Assembly: GCA_011525385.1 (NCBI GenBank)
Contig: WTGF01000111.1
Location: 62,001-126,000 of the forward strand
DNA length: 64,000 bases
Direction of reading: 5' to 3'
From: Chloroflexota bacterium
GTDB lineage: Bacteria; Chloroflexota; Anaerolineae; Aggregatilineales; Phototrophicaceae
Positions 27,492 through 36,548 of this stretch are shown here, one piece after another; the first letter of the stretch is position 1; the number at the start of each line of letters is the position of its first letter. A model generated the notes under the pieces. That model saw only the letters and a program-made list of their open reading frames with translations. It was not told the DNA's origin and searched no databases. Both the position numbers and the translations under genes were made by a program.

Positions 27492-28781
27492 TTATCGTCC
27501 CGTTTCAACCTCCGGTTCAAGCGGCGCTTCGGCTTCACCCTCCTCTTCCAGATCGGATTCAGTGGGAGGCATGGCTTGTTCATCACGTTCAGCTTCCGCC
27601 TCCGCCTCGGCAGCGGCGCGCGCTTGCGCGACCAATTCCATTTGGCGCTCTTCCCACTGTTCCAGTTCCGCTGGCGTGACCTCGGTCAAGCTCAGCCCCA
27701 AGCGCTGCTTTTCCGACTCAATGCTGATAATACGCATCAATAGCTTTTGGCCCTCGTATAAATGGCGCAAGGGATTCTCTTCCGGGTTATGCGACATCTG
27801 GCTGACGTGCAGCAGCGCTTCAATGCCCGGGTCCAGGCTGACAAAAGCGCCGAAGGACTCTACACGGCTAATGACGCCCTCGACCAATTGCCCAATGTGA
27901 TACATGTCGTCGACCAGCGACCAGGGGTTGGGCTGCAAGCGCTTCAAGCTCAGGCCGATGCGCTTGCCTTCGTCATCCAGGTGCAAGACAAAAACCTCGA
28001 CCTGATCGCCGACCGCCACAACCTGGCTGGGATGACGTACGCGGAACCAAGCCAACTCCGAAATATGAATGAGACCGTCAGCGCCGCCCAAATCAACAAA
28101 GGCGCCAAAATCGCACAAGCCGCTGATAACACCCTCGCGCGTACCCCCCTCTTCAAGTTCCTTTAACAATGCCTGTTTGCGGGCCGCGCGGTTTTCCTGT
28201 TCCGCTTCCAACTGACTGAAGACCAAGCGCCGCCGTTTGCGATTCACTTCGATCACGCGGACGCTGATTTCCTTGCCGATCAATTCTTGAAGTTGGATCA
28301 GGCGCTCGTCCTCTTTAAGTCCGCGCGGCAGATCAATCACATGACTGGCTGGAATGAAACCTCGCAAGTGGCCAAAGGGCATGATCACCCCTCCGCGGTT
28401 TGCGTCGGCGAGCACGCCGGCATAGAGTTCCTTGCTATTCATCATGGCTTCCGCGCGTTTCCAGTCTTCGTTCTGGCGCGCTTGTGAAGCGGATAGGATC
28501 AAATTGCCATCGCCGTCGTTCAAGCGCACGACCGCCACGTCGATCTCCGCATTCACCTGGAAATCCTTCGTACTCATACCCATGCGTTCGATGTCGTTGC
28601 GCGTGACTAGGCCGTCTTGTTTCCAGCCTATATCGACGATCAATCCCTGGTTGTCGATGGACAAGACGGTACCGCTGACGATATCTCCCCGCTCGATCTG
28701 GCTGCTGGCAAGGGATTCTTCCAAAAGTGAGGCAAAGTCCATCTCGTCGACAGACTGGTCCAGCGCGGTTTCTGTTTGCAT
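27492..28781 (-). CDS. rpsA: S1 RNA-binding domain protein, ribosomal protein bS1-like (copy 1)
   Basis: 429 residues with four S1 OB-fold repeats. They begin near residues 31 (GDIVSGTVLSIDNQGLIVDI), 115, 215 (GVISGLCDFGAFVDLGGADG) and 300 (VEGVISRVESFGAFVSLDPG). After them the protein ends in an Ala/Glu-rich acidic tail from about 375. E. coli S1 has six repeats; four-repeat forms are usual outside Proteobacteria. It recruits mRNA to the ribosome or otherwise binds RNA. A full-consensus promoter (28946-28974) gives it a leader of about 158 bases with a TTCGGC/GCCGAA hairpin (28850-28865). A paralogue lies immediately upstream. Confidence 0.88.
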   Translation of the reverse strand: MQTETALDQSVDEMDFASLLEESLASSQIERGDIVSGTVLSIDNQGLIVDIGWKQDGLVTRNDIERMGMSTKDFQVNAEIDVAVVRLNDGDGNLILSASQARQNEDWKRAEAMMNSKELYAGVLADANRGGVIMPFGHLRGFIPASHVIDLPRGLKEDERLIQLQELIGKEISVRVIEVNRKRRRLVFSQLEAEQENRAARKQALLKELEEGGTREGVISGLCDFGAFVDLGGADGLIHISELAWFRVRHPSQVVAVGDQVEVFVLHLDDEGKRIGLSLKRLQPNPWSLVDDMYHIGQLVEGVISRVESFGAFVSLDPGIEALLHVSQMSHNPEENPLRHLYEGQKLLMRIISIESEKQRLGLSLTEVTPAELEQWEERQMELVAQARAAAEAEAEAERDEQAMPPTESDLEEEGEAEAPLEPEVETGR

Positions 28782-28945
28782 AACTTAAAACTCTCCCGGA
28801 ACAATACGAAACTGATGCTTGATCGGAGGCAAAATAAAACCCGGTAACCTTCGGCGGTCGCCGAATAACCAGGCTCGGAATGTCCTTGTTCGTCTGCAAT
28901 TGCGGAATTACACGAACGACCTGCCCTCACCAAGAATCGCCGCGC

Positions 28946-28974
28946 ATTATACAGAGTGGCAACAGCGTTGTCAA
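28946..28974 (-). promoter_or_regulatory. Full-consensus sigma70 promoter for S1 copy 1
   Basis: Minus strand: TTGACA (28974-28969), a 17-base spacer, TATAAT (28951-28946). All twelve positions match consensus and spacing is optimal, making it the strongest promoter in the window by eye. It begins about 70 bases after the stop of S1 copy 2. Confidence 0.88.
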
Positions 28975-29047
28975 CGGCGCGAGGCAAAGTGATCGGCAAG
29001 TTTATTGGCGGTTGGCAATCAATTGCGCGGCGGGCAGATCGCCGCTC

Positions 29048-30328
29048 CTAGTCATCTTCGTCCAATGAGGAGTCGTCAGGGTTCTCTGGCGATTCATCAT
29101 CCGCGGCATCCGCGCTATCGTCTGATCCGTCGTCGGTCGCTTGGTCCTTGATCTCATTTGCGCTGTCGACCCCATCGTCGCCCACGTCGAAATCGTCTTG
29201 TTCGTCGTCCTCTTCCCCAACTTCGGTGCCCCAGCGCTGGGTGAAGCCTACACGGCGCTTTTCCGGTTCGAGGTGGCTAATGCGCAGCGAAAGCTGATCG
29301 CCCTTTTGCACGTAAGAATAGGGTTCCTTGAGGGCGCCGTCGCCCATTTCGCTGAGGTGCAGCAAGCCCTCCAGACCATCTCCCAGCGCGACAAACGCGC
29401 CGAAGTCAACCACGTTGGTTACTTGGCCTTCCACCAATTGTCCTTCGTGATAGCGGTATTGCGCCTCGTCCCAGGGATCGCTCAAGAGACGTTTTCTACT
29501 GAGCGCGATGCGATTGGTTTCGCGGTCGAGGTTCAGGACATAAACTTCGATCTTGTCGCCGATAGCCAAGATGTCACGCGGATGATCGACTCGATGCCAG
29601 GCCAGCTCACTGACGTGTATCAATCCGTCGGCGCCGCCAATATTGACAAAAGCGCCAAAATCCCGCAGTCCGGTGACGACGCCATTTACGACATCACCGA
29701 CGTTAAGTTCCGCAAGGAGTTTCTGCTTGCGCTTGGCGCGCCACTCTTTTTGAGCTTCCCGCTCGCTGAAGATGAGCCTGCGACGATCTTGATCGACTTC
29801 AATGACCTTGACACTAAGCGTAGAGCCGATCAACTCGCTCATGGCTTCGCGGCGGTCCATCGCCATGTTCGCGGAAACCAAATGAGAACTAGGGATAAAA
29901 CCTTCCAGCCGGTTCCAGCGCACGAGAGCTCCGCCTTTGTTATAGCCGCTCACTTTGACATCGACCGGGTCTTGCGAGCTCAAAAGCTCGCGCGCTTTTT
30001 CCCAGTCGTAACGCTGCAAACCCATGTTGATGGATACGATCAAGTTGTCATTTTGGTCGCGCGGGTTGACCACATAAACCGGAATGCTGGCGCCCGCCTC
30101 CAAGCTCGCGCGGAAGCTGTCTTCCATCCGATCAAGATCCTGTGAGGGAACGATGCCGTCTTGTTTTGCGCCGAGATCGACGATTATCTCGCGTTCATCT
30201 ATCTGAAGAATGGTAGCTTCGCGAATTTCGCCGCGGCGTGGCGGAGAATAGGAAAAATCGAATGATGAGGCGAGCATCTCCTCGAAATTCTCATCGGGTA
30301 CGGGGTTGCTATCATGTTGTTCACTCAT
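29048..30328 (-). CDS. S1 RNA-binding domain protein, ribosomal protein bS1-like (copy 2)
   Basis: 426 residues with four S1 repeats in the same arrangement as copy 1. The third (NGVVTGLRDFGAFVNIGGADGL) and fourth (EGQVTNVVDFGAFVALGDGL) are the best conserved. The C-terminal 70 residues are almost entirely Asp/Glu/Ser (DDGSDDSADAADDESPEN). Residues EREAQKEWRAKRKQKLL after repeat 2 parallel copy 1, so the pair are tandem duplicates. One is probably bS1; which one binds the ribosome cannot be told here. The strong promoter after its stop suggests the copies can be expressed at different levels. Confidence 0.85.
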   Translation of the reverse strand: MSEQHDSNPVPDENFEEMLASSFDFSYSPPRRGEIREATILQIDEREIIVDLGAKQDGIVPSQDLDRMEDSFRASLEAGASIPVYVVNPRDQNDNLIVSINMGLQRYDWEKARELLSSQDPVDVKVSGYNKGGALVRWNRLEGFIPSSHLVSANMAMDRREAMSELIGSTLSVKVIEVDQDRRRLIFSEREAQKEWRAKRKQKLLAELNVGDVVNGVVTGLRDFGAFVNIGGADGLIHVSELAWHRVDHPRDILAIGDKIEVYVLNLDRETNRIALSRKRLLSDPWDEAQYRYHEGQLVEGQVTNVVDFGAFVALGDGLEGLLHLSEMGDGALKEPYSYVQKGDQLSLRISHLEPEKRRVGFTQRWGTEVGEEDDEQDDFDVGDDGVDSANEIKDQATDDGSDDSADAADDESPENPDDSSLDEDD

Positions 30329-30647
30329 ATGGTTTGTTTTGCCTCCTGCATCAGCAGGTAATAATCGTGCCGGAACCCGCAGGCGAACCGCGCACTTGGG
30401 TCAACAATGAGGTCAGGGTGTCAAGAAACACAAATACTAGACCTAAACGCAGTATACATTATCTCGTTGCAGTCGGACGCCATACGCTCATGCACAGCTA
30501 AGCGAGAAACTGACTGGCGCTCACAATCCGCTAAATGCTGGTATCTACAAATCTTGCTGAAGTGAACGACTGCATAAAACGTTCATGCATTATATCGCAA
30601 ACTCCCTCGAATCGCACAATGTCGCGCTCGCAGCCAAGTAGATTCGA
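30329..30647. other. 319-base upstream region of S1 copy 2
   Basis: No gene seen. A perfect TATAAT on the minus strand (30594-30589) without a convincing -35 is the best promoter candidate and would give a leader of about 255 bases. A TGCAT/ATGCA inverted repeat surrounds it (about 30571-30590). No terminator for the upstream phosphoribosyltransferase gene is visible. Confidence 0.35.
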
Positions 30648-31175
30648 TCAGATCTCCGGCTGCGCTTCCCCAAAGCCGCGCCCCAGCAAGCCGCGATCAA
30701 TCTCCCAAGGATACACTACATAAGCGTCTGTAACATCGCCATACAGCTCTGGCATTATGTTGGAAAACAGCGATCGATAGGGATTGAAATGCAAAACACA
30801 ATTGACCGCCCGCGCTCCCGCCGCATTCACGCGTTCCCGCACGGCGATGCTGGTTCGCCCACTGCCCCAGACATCGTCGACGATCAAGGTTCGCCTCCCG
30901 CGTAGAAGCTCCGGATCGGGGAACTGCAAGAATGTCGGCCAGGCCATGATGCCGGATTGTTCTGTCGAGAGAAAGTCTACCGAAGCTGTCAGCAGGTGCC
31001 GAATGCTCAATGCTTCTGCCAACAAACCGCCCGGTATCACGCCGCCGCGCGTGATCATGACCATCGCGCCGAAGGGTCCCAGATCTTGTATGCGCGGAAC
31101 CAATCCATCGATAAGCTGGTCGACCTCTTCCCAGCTGACCAAACGATGTTTGCGCGGTTCCTGTGGCTGCATCAT
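30648..31175 (-). CDS. Phosphoribosyltransferase (purine PRTase-like)
   Basis: 175 residues. The PRPP-binding loop VDDVWGSGRT (99-108) is the type I PRTase signature, and MITRGGVIPGGLLAEAL (40-56) is the pyrophosphate-loop region seen in xanthine/hypoxanthine-type enzymes. The rest (WEEVDQLIDGLVPRIQ at the start, NPYRSLFSNIMPELYG after the loop) is consistent with an XGPRT-like protein. The base specificity is uncertain. A promoter lies at 31206-31234, inside the spacer after the methyltransferase gene, so it may have its own message. Confidence 0.82.
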   Translation of the reverse strand: MMQPQEPRKHRLVSWEEVDQLIDGLVPRIQDLGPFGAMVMITRGGVIPGGLLAEALSIRHLLTASVDFLSTEQSGIMAWPTFLQFPDPELLRGRRTLIVDDVWGSGRTSIAVRERVNAAGARAVNCVLHFNPYRSLFSNIMPELYGDVTDAYVVYPWEIDRGLLGRGFGEAQPEI

Positions 31176-31205
31176 CCATTTCTGCCGATCACATAGCGGA
31201 ACACA

Positions 31206-31234
31206 ATTATAATGGATTCGTTCAAATTGCCCAA
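31206..31234 (-). promoter_or_regulatory. Candidate promoter for the phosphoribosyltransferase gene
   Basis: Minus strand: TTGGGC (31234-31229, 3 of 6), a 17-base spacer, perfect TATAAT (31211-31206). The start would be near 31199, 24 bases before the ATG. Confidence 0.45.
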
Positions 31235-31235
31235 A

Positions 31236-32405
31236 TTACCTGGGAGCGCAGACAATGACGACGGGCCGGGCGCGACAGCGCGTCAAGACCAGCACACGCG
31301 ATTCTCCCCCCTGTTTCAGCCGCAGTCTTGCGATCAACTCTTCGGGCAGCATGGGAAAGCCGCGCTTCTTCACAGTCACCTGGCTGACCCCTCTATCTAC
31401 TAAATAGCGGCGCAGTTTCTTGAGGTTGAAGGGCATCCAGTCCAGGACTTGCCAGTACCTTCCCCAGGGCGTATGGACGATTTCATCCAAAGTCAGATAG
31501 GCGATCTTGCCGTCAAGCAAACTTGCATCAAGTATCGCCGCCAATTGTCGAACCAACTTGGCGCGAAGAACCGCAGGATCCGGCTCAAATAGCCATGCTC
31601 TCGGTTCCGAGATCTCAACGTGCTCGTCAAGATCTGCCGACAAGTGGTGAATACCGGAAGCGTCCAACCGTGTCGCCAGCGGTGGCGCAGATTGCCGGTG
31701 TCGCCACAGAACCGCTTCGCTGAGGTCGCCGTCGACCGAGATGAATTCCACCTGGCCGCCATAGCGCTGGACTTGCGCCAAGGCGACCGCGGGAGACAGT
31801 TTGACTACAAGCTCTTTGGCAGGCCAGCGCCGAATCAAAGACAGCGGAGGCACATAACACTCGACGTCGCGGATTCGTCTGCCTCCCGCATCGCGCCGCG
31901 ACGGATCGTAAAATGCGGCATCATAACCGGATGGCATGCTCGCGCGAACATCCGCCAAAGCGAATTCCACGGTGACGCCAAGCGCAGCGGCGTTGTGCCG
32001 GGCGATGGCGATACGCACGGGGTCCTTATCCAGGCCAAGGACTTGACGCCCGGATTGGGCATAGGCCATTGAGTCGCTACCAATGCCGCAACACATGTCG
32101 ACCAGCTTGTCAGACCCCAGCAGACCGGCTCGATATTGCCTAATTCGCGGGTGACTCGCTTGTTGCAAGCTCTCTTCGGTGAACAACATCCGCTGGGCCT
32201 GATGCGGGAATTTCAGCCTTGCTTTCTTCCTCAACCTAAGCGTCGACAGCACTGCGGCCGCTTGCGCCGGGGACAGCGTTTTTCTCAGTTGGGTCAGCAG
32301 AGCCAGGGTGTTCGCCTCGGAGACATCGCTATGCGCGTGCGACTCCAGAAGGCGTCGACCGGGATCGCTGCTCAAGTATTCGATGTCAGCCTGCGAAAAA
32401 CTCAT
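31236..32405 (-). CDS. Class I SAM-dependent methyltransferase with THUMP-like C-terminal domain
   Basis: 389 residues. An N-terminal helical region (1-95) precedes motif I LVDMCCGIGSDSMAYA (101-116) and the acidic GLDKDP at strand 2. FYDPSRRD near 165 occupies the catalytic motif position. The C-terminal 80 residues (GWLFEPDPAVLRAKL-like, then LKKLRRYLVDRGVSQVTVKKRGF) match the THUMP-like domain associated with this family of uncharacterised methyltransferases. An RNA substrate is plausible but not shown. It lies between an MT-like gene and a PRTase in a run of minus-strand RNA-related genes. Confidence 0.8.
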   Translation of the reverse strand: MSFSQADIEYLSSDPGRRLLESHAHSDVSEANTLALLTQLRKTLSPAQAAAVLSTLRLRKKARLKFPHQAQRMLFTEESLQQASHPRIRQYRAGLLGSDKLVDMCCGIGSDSMAYAQSGRQVLGLDKDPVRIAIARHNAAALGVTVEFALADVRASMPSGYDAAFYDPSRRDAGGRRIRDVECYVPPLSLIRRWPAKELVVKLSPAVALAQVQRYGGQVEFISVDGDLSEAVLWRHRQSAPPLATRLDASGIHHLSADLDEHVEISEPRAWLFEPDPAVLRAKLVRQLAAILDASLLDGKIAYLTLDEIVHTPWGRYWQVLDWMPFNLKKLRRYLVDRGVSQVTVKKRGFPMLPEELIARLRLKQGGESRVLVLTRCRARPVVIVCAPR

Positions 32406-32499
32406 GAGTTTGCGCGCAATCGGATCCCGGCAACTGTGGAACCGCCTCTCTCACTTTTGGAACCTGTGGCGGTGGTACGAACGCAAATGGTGAAAGCGC

Positions 32500-33327
32500 T
32501 CATTCATCCGGCGCCGCAGCGGTTTGAGGATCAACAGGCAGCCAAAGCAGACGCTGATCTTTGATGGCTTCCAAGGTCGGATTGAGAATGACCGGCCTCC
32601 CCCATCCCCCGGCGACTTCTCTGGCGAATTTGCCAACTTTGTTGACGTCTCTCACCATGTCGATCAAGACGGCGGGCTGCAAGAATCCGACCGCCTTGGG
32701 CAAACTGCTGAATGCGAGCAAAACAGCGTCCGAATCGTCCCCCAAGGCAAGCGCGCGCCAGGCGATGAATTCCCCGGCTTCCAGTTTCCAAACCGGCTTG
32801 TTGGGCGACTGGCGAATCAGAAGATGCAGGTAAGGTCCTCGGTATTCGGCCAAGTCCAAGAGATCGACATCAGCTCGCGCTACAGTGTGAATACGCCCCA
32901 ATGTATTGAGGGTAGTATGGGGTTTTTCGCCACGTATCAGGACGCCGGCGCCATCGACGGCCGGCTCAACCAGAATCCGTACAAGTCCCCCCGCTTCCAA
33001 CAGACCTACCCAGGACTCGCGGACTTCGCCCCGCGGGAGGACAGCGATAAAACGCCCACCGGGTCTCATGTTGGCGGCGATCGACCGCAGCATCTTTCTG
33101 TCGAGATCAAGGTCAAATGCCACGATAGCATCCGCCGCTGCCGGGGCAACCTCCGACCGTTGCAGGTCATCCGCCGCGGGGCAGCGCATGTCCAGGTCAG
33201 CGCGCCGACCAGCCAAGATAGCGCCGCAATGCCCGTCAATGTCCAAAAGACGCAAGCGAGAGGCGCTCGGCGGCAGATGTTTTGCCAGCGCTTCAACAAA
33301 GCGTTGTCGCATTGGCCCTGGGCTCAT
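32500..33327 (-). CDS. Degenerate methyltransferase-like protein of unknown function
   Basis: 275 residues. The first 120 look like a Rossmann methyltransferase (RLRLLDIDGHCGAILAG as motif I; MRPGGRFIAVLP as strand 5), but motif I lacks the GxGxG loop, so SAM binding and activity are doubtful. The C-terminal 140 residues (KLEAGEFIAWRALAL, then FLQPAVLIDMVRDVNKVGKF) I do not recognise. Its ATG overlaps the stop of the upstream 91-residue gene by one base (TGATG), so the two are translationally coupled. It may be a non-catalytic partner of a nearby enzyme; that is speculation. Confidence 0.65.
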   Translation of the reverse strand: MSPGPMRQRFVEALAKHLPPSASRLRLLDIDGHCGAILAGRRADLDMRCPAADDLQRSEVAPAAADAIVAFDLDLDRKMLRSIAANMRPGGRFIAVLPRGEVRESWVGLLEAGGLVRILVEPAVDGAGVLIRGEKPHTTLNTLGRIHTVARADVDLLDLAEYRGPYLHLLIRQSPNKPVWKLEAGEFIAWRALALGDDSDAVLLAFSSLPKAVGFLQPAVLIDMVRDVNKVGKFAREVAGGWGRPVILNPTLEAIKDQRLLWLPVDPQTAAAPDE

Positions 33328-33602
33328 CAGCTGTTGCTAGCCGCGTCTTTCATCAATTGCAGAAATTCCCCCCATTCTTCGTGATAGAAATGCAAGGTGA
33401 CGACGCCCAATTCCAGATGGTATGTCGTTTCACCGTCCGGCGCTTGCACTTCCCAAATCAGGTAATTCTCGGTCTCGGCAATCCCTCTGCCGGGACCATC
33501 GCTGGCATCTGTCACGATTACACTCCCCGCGCCCAATAAGCAAAGCCGCTCGGCGGCAGCGAATTGTCCTGCCGCGCTCACAAAACAATAAACCTTCTGC
33601 AT
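33327..33602 (-). CDS. Small protein of unknown function, coupled to the MT-like gene
   Basis: 91 residues, acidic, no recognised family. The sequence has two halves: MQKVYCFVSAAGQFAAAERLC with a mixed alpha/beta look, and a beta-strand-rich end (TTYHLELGVVTLHFYHEEWG). The genuine-gene case rests on codon structure and on the TGATG one-base overlap with the next gene; it has no signal peptide or TM segment. It begins just after the pnp terminator, so it heads a new transcript. Confidence 0.6.
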   Translation of the reverse strand: MQKVYCFVSAAGQFAAAERLCLLGAGSVIVTDASDGPGRGIAETENYLIWEVQAPDGETTYHLELGVVTLHFYHEEWGEFLQLMKDAASNS

Positions 33603-33625
33603 GTATGAGCAGGGTGGTTTATTAA

Positions 33626-33673
33626 ATAAGTAATCAAAAACGTGCTACTCGCGGCTGATGGCGCGGTAGCACG
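33626..33673 (-). terminator. Rho-independent terminator of pnp
   Basis: CGTGCTAC (33641-33648) pairs perfectly with GTAGCACG (33666-33673), with inner CGCG/CGCG pairs. The minus strand continues into TTTTTGATTACTTATTT. It lies about 26 bases after the pnp stop. Confidence 0.88.
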
Positions 33674-33698
33674 TCGGTAGTCGTCGTTGGCCGGCGGT

Positions 33699-35972
33699 TC
33701 AGTCGCGGCGATTTCGATCATAACCTCGTCGGTCGCCTCCGCCGCGCCGGTCATCACTGCGGCGGCCTCCGCCACGCCGGTCGCCGCCGCGGCGATCTCC
33801 TCCACCACGGCGATTGCCGCGGCTGTTGGCGGCGTCTCGCCGGATCGCTTCTTCCACATCCCAGCCCTCGAGCACAGCTTGCCTGCTGAGGCGGACCCGG
33901 CCAGTGGGGTCCACGCTGATGACCATGACCATAATCTCGTCGCCGATGCTGACTTCTTCTTCTACGCTCTTGACACGGTAGTCCGCCAACTGCGAGATAT
34001 GCACCATGCCATCGGTGCCTGGCAAGAATTCCACAAAGGCGCCGTAGTTTTCCACCCGGGTTACCCGGCCCGTATAGATCTGTCCGACCTCGGGCTCCTC
34101 TATCATCGCTTTGATCTTTTCGAGTGTTTCCAGAACCTCGGGGCCCGTTTCGCCGGCGACATAGACCAGCCCGTCTTCCTGGATATCAATCTTGACATTG
34201 TGCTCTTCCTGCAGCGCGCGCACGTTCTTGCCGCCAGGACCAATGACAGCGCCAATCTTGTCCACTTCAATTTTGAGTGATTCCATCCGTGGCGCGTACT
34301 CGCTCAGCGTGTCTCGCGGTACAGCAATAGCGTCCTGCATGACGTCCAGGATCTGCAGCCGCGCCTCTCTGGCTTGCGCCAGCGCCTGCCGCATGGTATC
34401 GCGCGTCACGCCCGCGATCTTGATGTCCATCTGCAAGGCATTAATCCCGTCGACAGTGCCGGCTACTTTGAAGTCCATGTCGCCCAAGTGATCTTCCATA
34501 CCCTGGATGTCGGTTAACACGGCAACTTTGTCGCCTTCTTTGATGAGGCCCATGGCGATGCCGCCGACAGGATTACGGATCGGAACGCCAGCGTCCATCA
34601 AGGCCAGTGTGCTGGCGCAGACGCTGGCCATGGATGTACTGCCGTTTGAACTCATAACTTCGCTGACCAGGCGCAGGACGTAAGGAAACGCCTCTTCGGA
34701 CGGGATCATCGAAAGCAGCGCCTTTTCGGCCAATGCGCCGTGCCCGATCTCGCGCCGGCGCGGACCGCGCATGGGATAAGTCTCGCCCGTGCTGTAGGGC
34801 GGGAAATTATAGTGGTGGATATAGCGCTTGTCGTCCTCAGGGCTGATGCTGTCCATGAATTGCGAATCGCGGGGCGTACCCAGCGTGGCAATGGTGAGCA
34901 CTTGCGTTTCGCCACGCATGAACATGCCGGAACCGTGCACCCGCGGCAGCAGATTCACATCTGCGAAAAGCGGGCGAATCGTAGCGTAATCGCGTCCGTC
35001 GGGGCGCACGCCTTCATTGACGATGCGAGCGCGGATGACATTTTTCATCGTCTGATCGTAAGCCCGTTCCACGTGTTTCAGGTTGTAGCGCTCGTCTTCG
35101 TCATCGATCGTTTCATTCTTCCGAGTGTATTCCGCGACTAATTCATCTTGAATCGCTCGCAGCGGTTCGCGGCGTTCGTTGCGATCACTATGCGCGGCCA
35201 TAACCTCGCGGATCCGATCGGACACTTTACCCTCGACCTCCGCCTGCAAGTCCTTGTCGATGTCGTCAACCGACGGTTCCTGTTTCTCCTTGCCGATTTC
35301 ATCTCGTATGTTGTTCTGCAGCGCAATGATGTCTTGTACGGCATCATGCGCCAGGAAGAGCGCCTCCAGCATCGTATCCTCGTCCACCTGGTCGGCATTG
35401 CATTCGACCATATTGATGGCCTCGCCTGTGCCGGAAACGCGCAGGTCCAATGGGCTGGTCTGCATCTCGGTATAAGTCGGGTTCACGGACAACTTGCCGT
35501 CGACCAGGCCGACGCGCGCGCCAGCCACCGGGCCATTCCAGGGAATGTCGGAAATCACCAGCGCGGCGCTGGCCGCGATGACGCCCAGCATGTCAGCATG
35601 ATGTTCCTTGTCGTGCGAAAGGGAAATCAGAACCACTTGCACTTCATTGCGCATGTTCTTGGGGAAAAGTGGGCGCAGGGTCCGATCAATGACGCGGGAG
35701 GTAAGAATGGCGCCTTCTGAGGGGCGGCCTTCTCGCCTGAAAAAACCGCCTGGCACTCGACCGGCGGCATACATCTTTTCTTCGTAGTCGACGCTCAAGG
35801 GAAAGAAATCCAGTCCCGGGCGCGGCGACCCCATGGTGACAGAGCAGAACAACATGGTATCGCCCATGCGCACCGTCACCGAACCACCTGCTTGTTGAGC
35901 AAAGCGGCCGGTCTCGATGATGATTTCCTTGTCCGCCACTTTACTTCGATATTCGCGTATCTCTAATGTCAT
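33699..35972 (-). CDS. pnp: Polyribonucleotide nucleotidyltransferase (PNPase)
   Basis: 757 residues. A trimeric 3'-5' phosphorolytic exonuclease of the degradosome. Order: RNase PH core 1 (from 10), helical linker, RNase PH core 2 with the catalytic Asp pair in [19 protein letters not shown], a KH domain with GPGGK, then an S1 domain ([23 protein letters not shown]). It ends in an Arg/Gly/Asp-rich tail made of [14 protein letters not shown] units, which may bind RNA. The ATG at 35972 has GGAGA five bases upstream; earlier ATGs are unsupported. It follows rpsO, the classic rpsO-pnp pair. Confidence 0.96.
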   Translation of the reverse strand: MTLEIREYRSKVADKEIIIETGRFAQQAGGSVTVRMGDTMLFCSVTMGSPRPGLDFFPLSVDYEEKMYAAGRVPGGFFRREGRPSEGAILTSRVIDRTLRPLFPKNMRNEVQVVLISLSHDKEHHADMLGVIAASAALVISDIPWNGPVAGARVGLVDGKLSVNPTYTEMQTSPLDLRVSGTGEAINMVECNADQVDEDTMLEALFLAHDAVQDIIALQNNIRDEIGKEKQEPSVDDIDKDLQAEVEGKVSDRIREVMAAHSDRNERREPLRAIQDELVAEYTRKNETIDDEDERYNLKHVERAYDQTMKNVIRARIVNEGVRPDGRDYATIRPLFADVNLLPRVHGSGMFMRGETQVLTIATLGTPRDSQFMDSISPEDDKRYIHHYNFPPYSTGETYPMRGPRRREIGHGALAEKALLSMIPSEEAFPYVLRLVSEVMSSNGSTSMASVCASTLALMDAGVPIRNPVGGIAMGLIKEGDKVAVLTDIQGMEDHLGDMDFKVAGTVDGINALQMDIKIAGVTRDTMRQALAQAREARLQILDVMQDAIAVPRDTLSEYAPRMESLKIEVDKIGAVIGPGGKNVRALQEEHNVKIDIQEDGLVYVAGETGPEVLETLEKIKAMIEEPEVGQIYTGRVTRVENYGAFVEFLPGTDGMVHISQLADYRVKSVEEEVSIGDEIMVMVISVDPTGRVRLSRQAVLEGWDVEEAIRRDAANSRGNRRGGGDRRGGDRRGGGRRSDDRRGGGDRRGYDRNRRD

Positions 35973-36024
35973 AGAGTTCTCCATACAGTTAAAATGCGCC
36001 AATCTGACGCGCAGTCTCATCAAC

Positions 36025-36143
36025 TACCAGCGGAACAAAAGCTGGTATCTCTGGCGCTGCCCATCATTTTGACGCATCAAGAATCATCAAATTTGCGCTG
36101 CTCGGCCTATGAGGCTGCATCGGCAGGACGGGGTCATAGGCCG
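36025..36143 (-). promoter_or_regulatory. Two hairpins in the rpsO-pnp spacer
   Basis: A 10-bp perfect inverted repeat, CGGCCTATGA (36103-36112) and TCATAGGCCG (36134-36143), with a 21-base loop, and a 7-bp repeat, TACCAGC (36025-36031) and GCTGGTA (36041-36047), with a 9-base loop. Neither is followed by a T-tract, so they are more likely RNA control structures in the pnp leader than terminators. In E. coli the same spacer holds the RNase III target for pnp autoregulation; the parallel here is inference. Confidence 0.5.
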
Positions 36144-36173
36144 ACAATTCCGCTTGTATCCCGCAAGCAGGAT

Positions 36174-36443
36174 TTATCGCCGTAACCCGAGGCGCTGCAG
36201 TAATTCACGGTACACATCCGGTTTCTTCCGAGCGATGTACTTCAAATGGCGGCGGCGTTGCCCCACTAACTTCAGCAATCCCCGCCTGGAGTGCTCGTCG
36301 TGGTTGTGTACTTTGAGGTGCTCGGTTAGTTGTTCAATCCGTGAGGTGAGCAACGCTATCTGCACCTCCGGTGACCCGGTGTCACCTTCCTCGCGGGCGA
36401 AATCGTTGATTATCCGTGTTTTAGTCGCTTTGTCCAAAGGCAT
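36174..36443 (-). CDS. rpsO: Small ribosomal subunit protein uS15
   Basis: 89 residues from the ATG at 36443, the normal uS15 length. It binds 16S rRNA helix 22 early in 30S assembly. [25 protein letters not shown] and [24 protein letters not shown] are the family core. A GGAAAG precedes the ATG; an in-frame GTG eight codons earlier is unconserved. It has an extended -10 promoter at 36513-36521 and a leader with a GACAG/CTGTC hairpin (36479-36493). Confidence 0.96.
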   Translation of the reverse strand: MPLDKATKTRIINDFAREEGDTGSPEVQIALLTSRIEQLTEHLKVHNHDEHSRRGLLKLVGQRRRHLKYIARKKPDVYRELLQRLGLRR

Positions 36444-36512
36444 ACTTTCCGTCCCTTCTATCGTCACCGAACAGGCAGGACAGTTTTCCTGTCGGTCTTT
36501 AATAGCGCGATG

Positions 36513-36521
36513 ATTATATCA
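36513..36521 (-). promoter_or_regulatory. Extended -10 promoter for rpsO-pnp
   Basis: Minus strand TGA plus perfect TATAAT (36518-36513), identical to the secA element. The start would be near 36506, about 60 bases before the rpsO ATG. Confidence 0.6.
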
Positions 36522-36548
36522 GTTCAAGGAAGCCGCAACAATGCCGAG

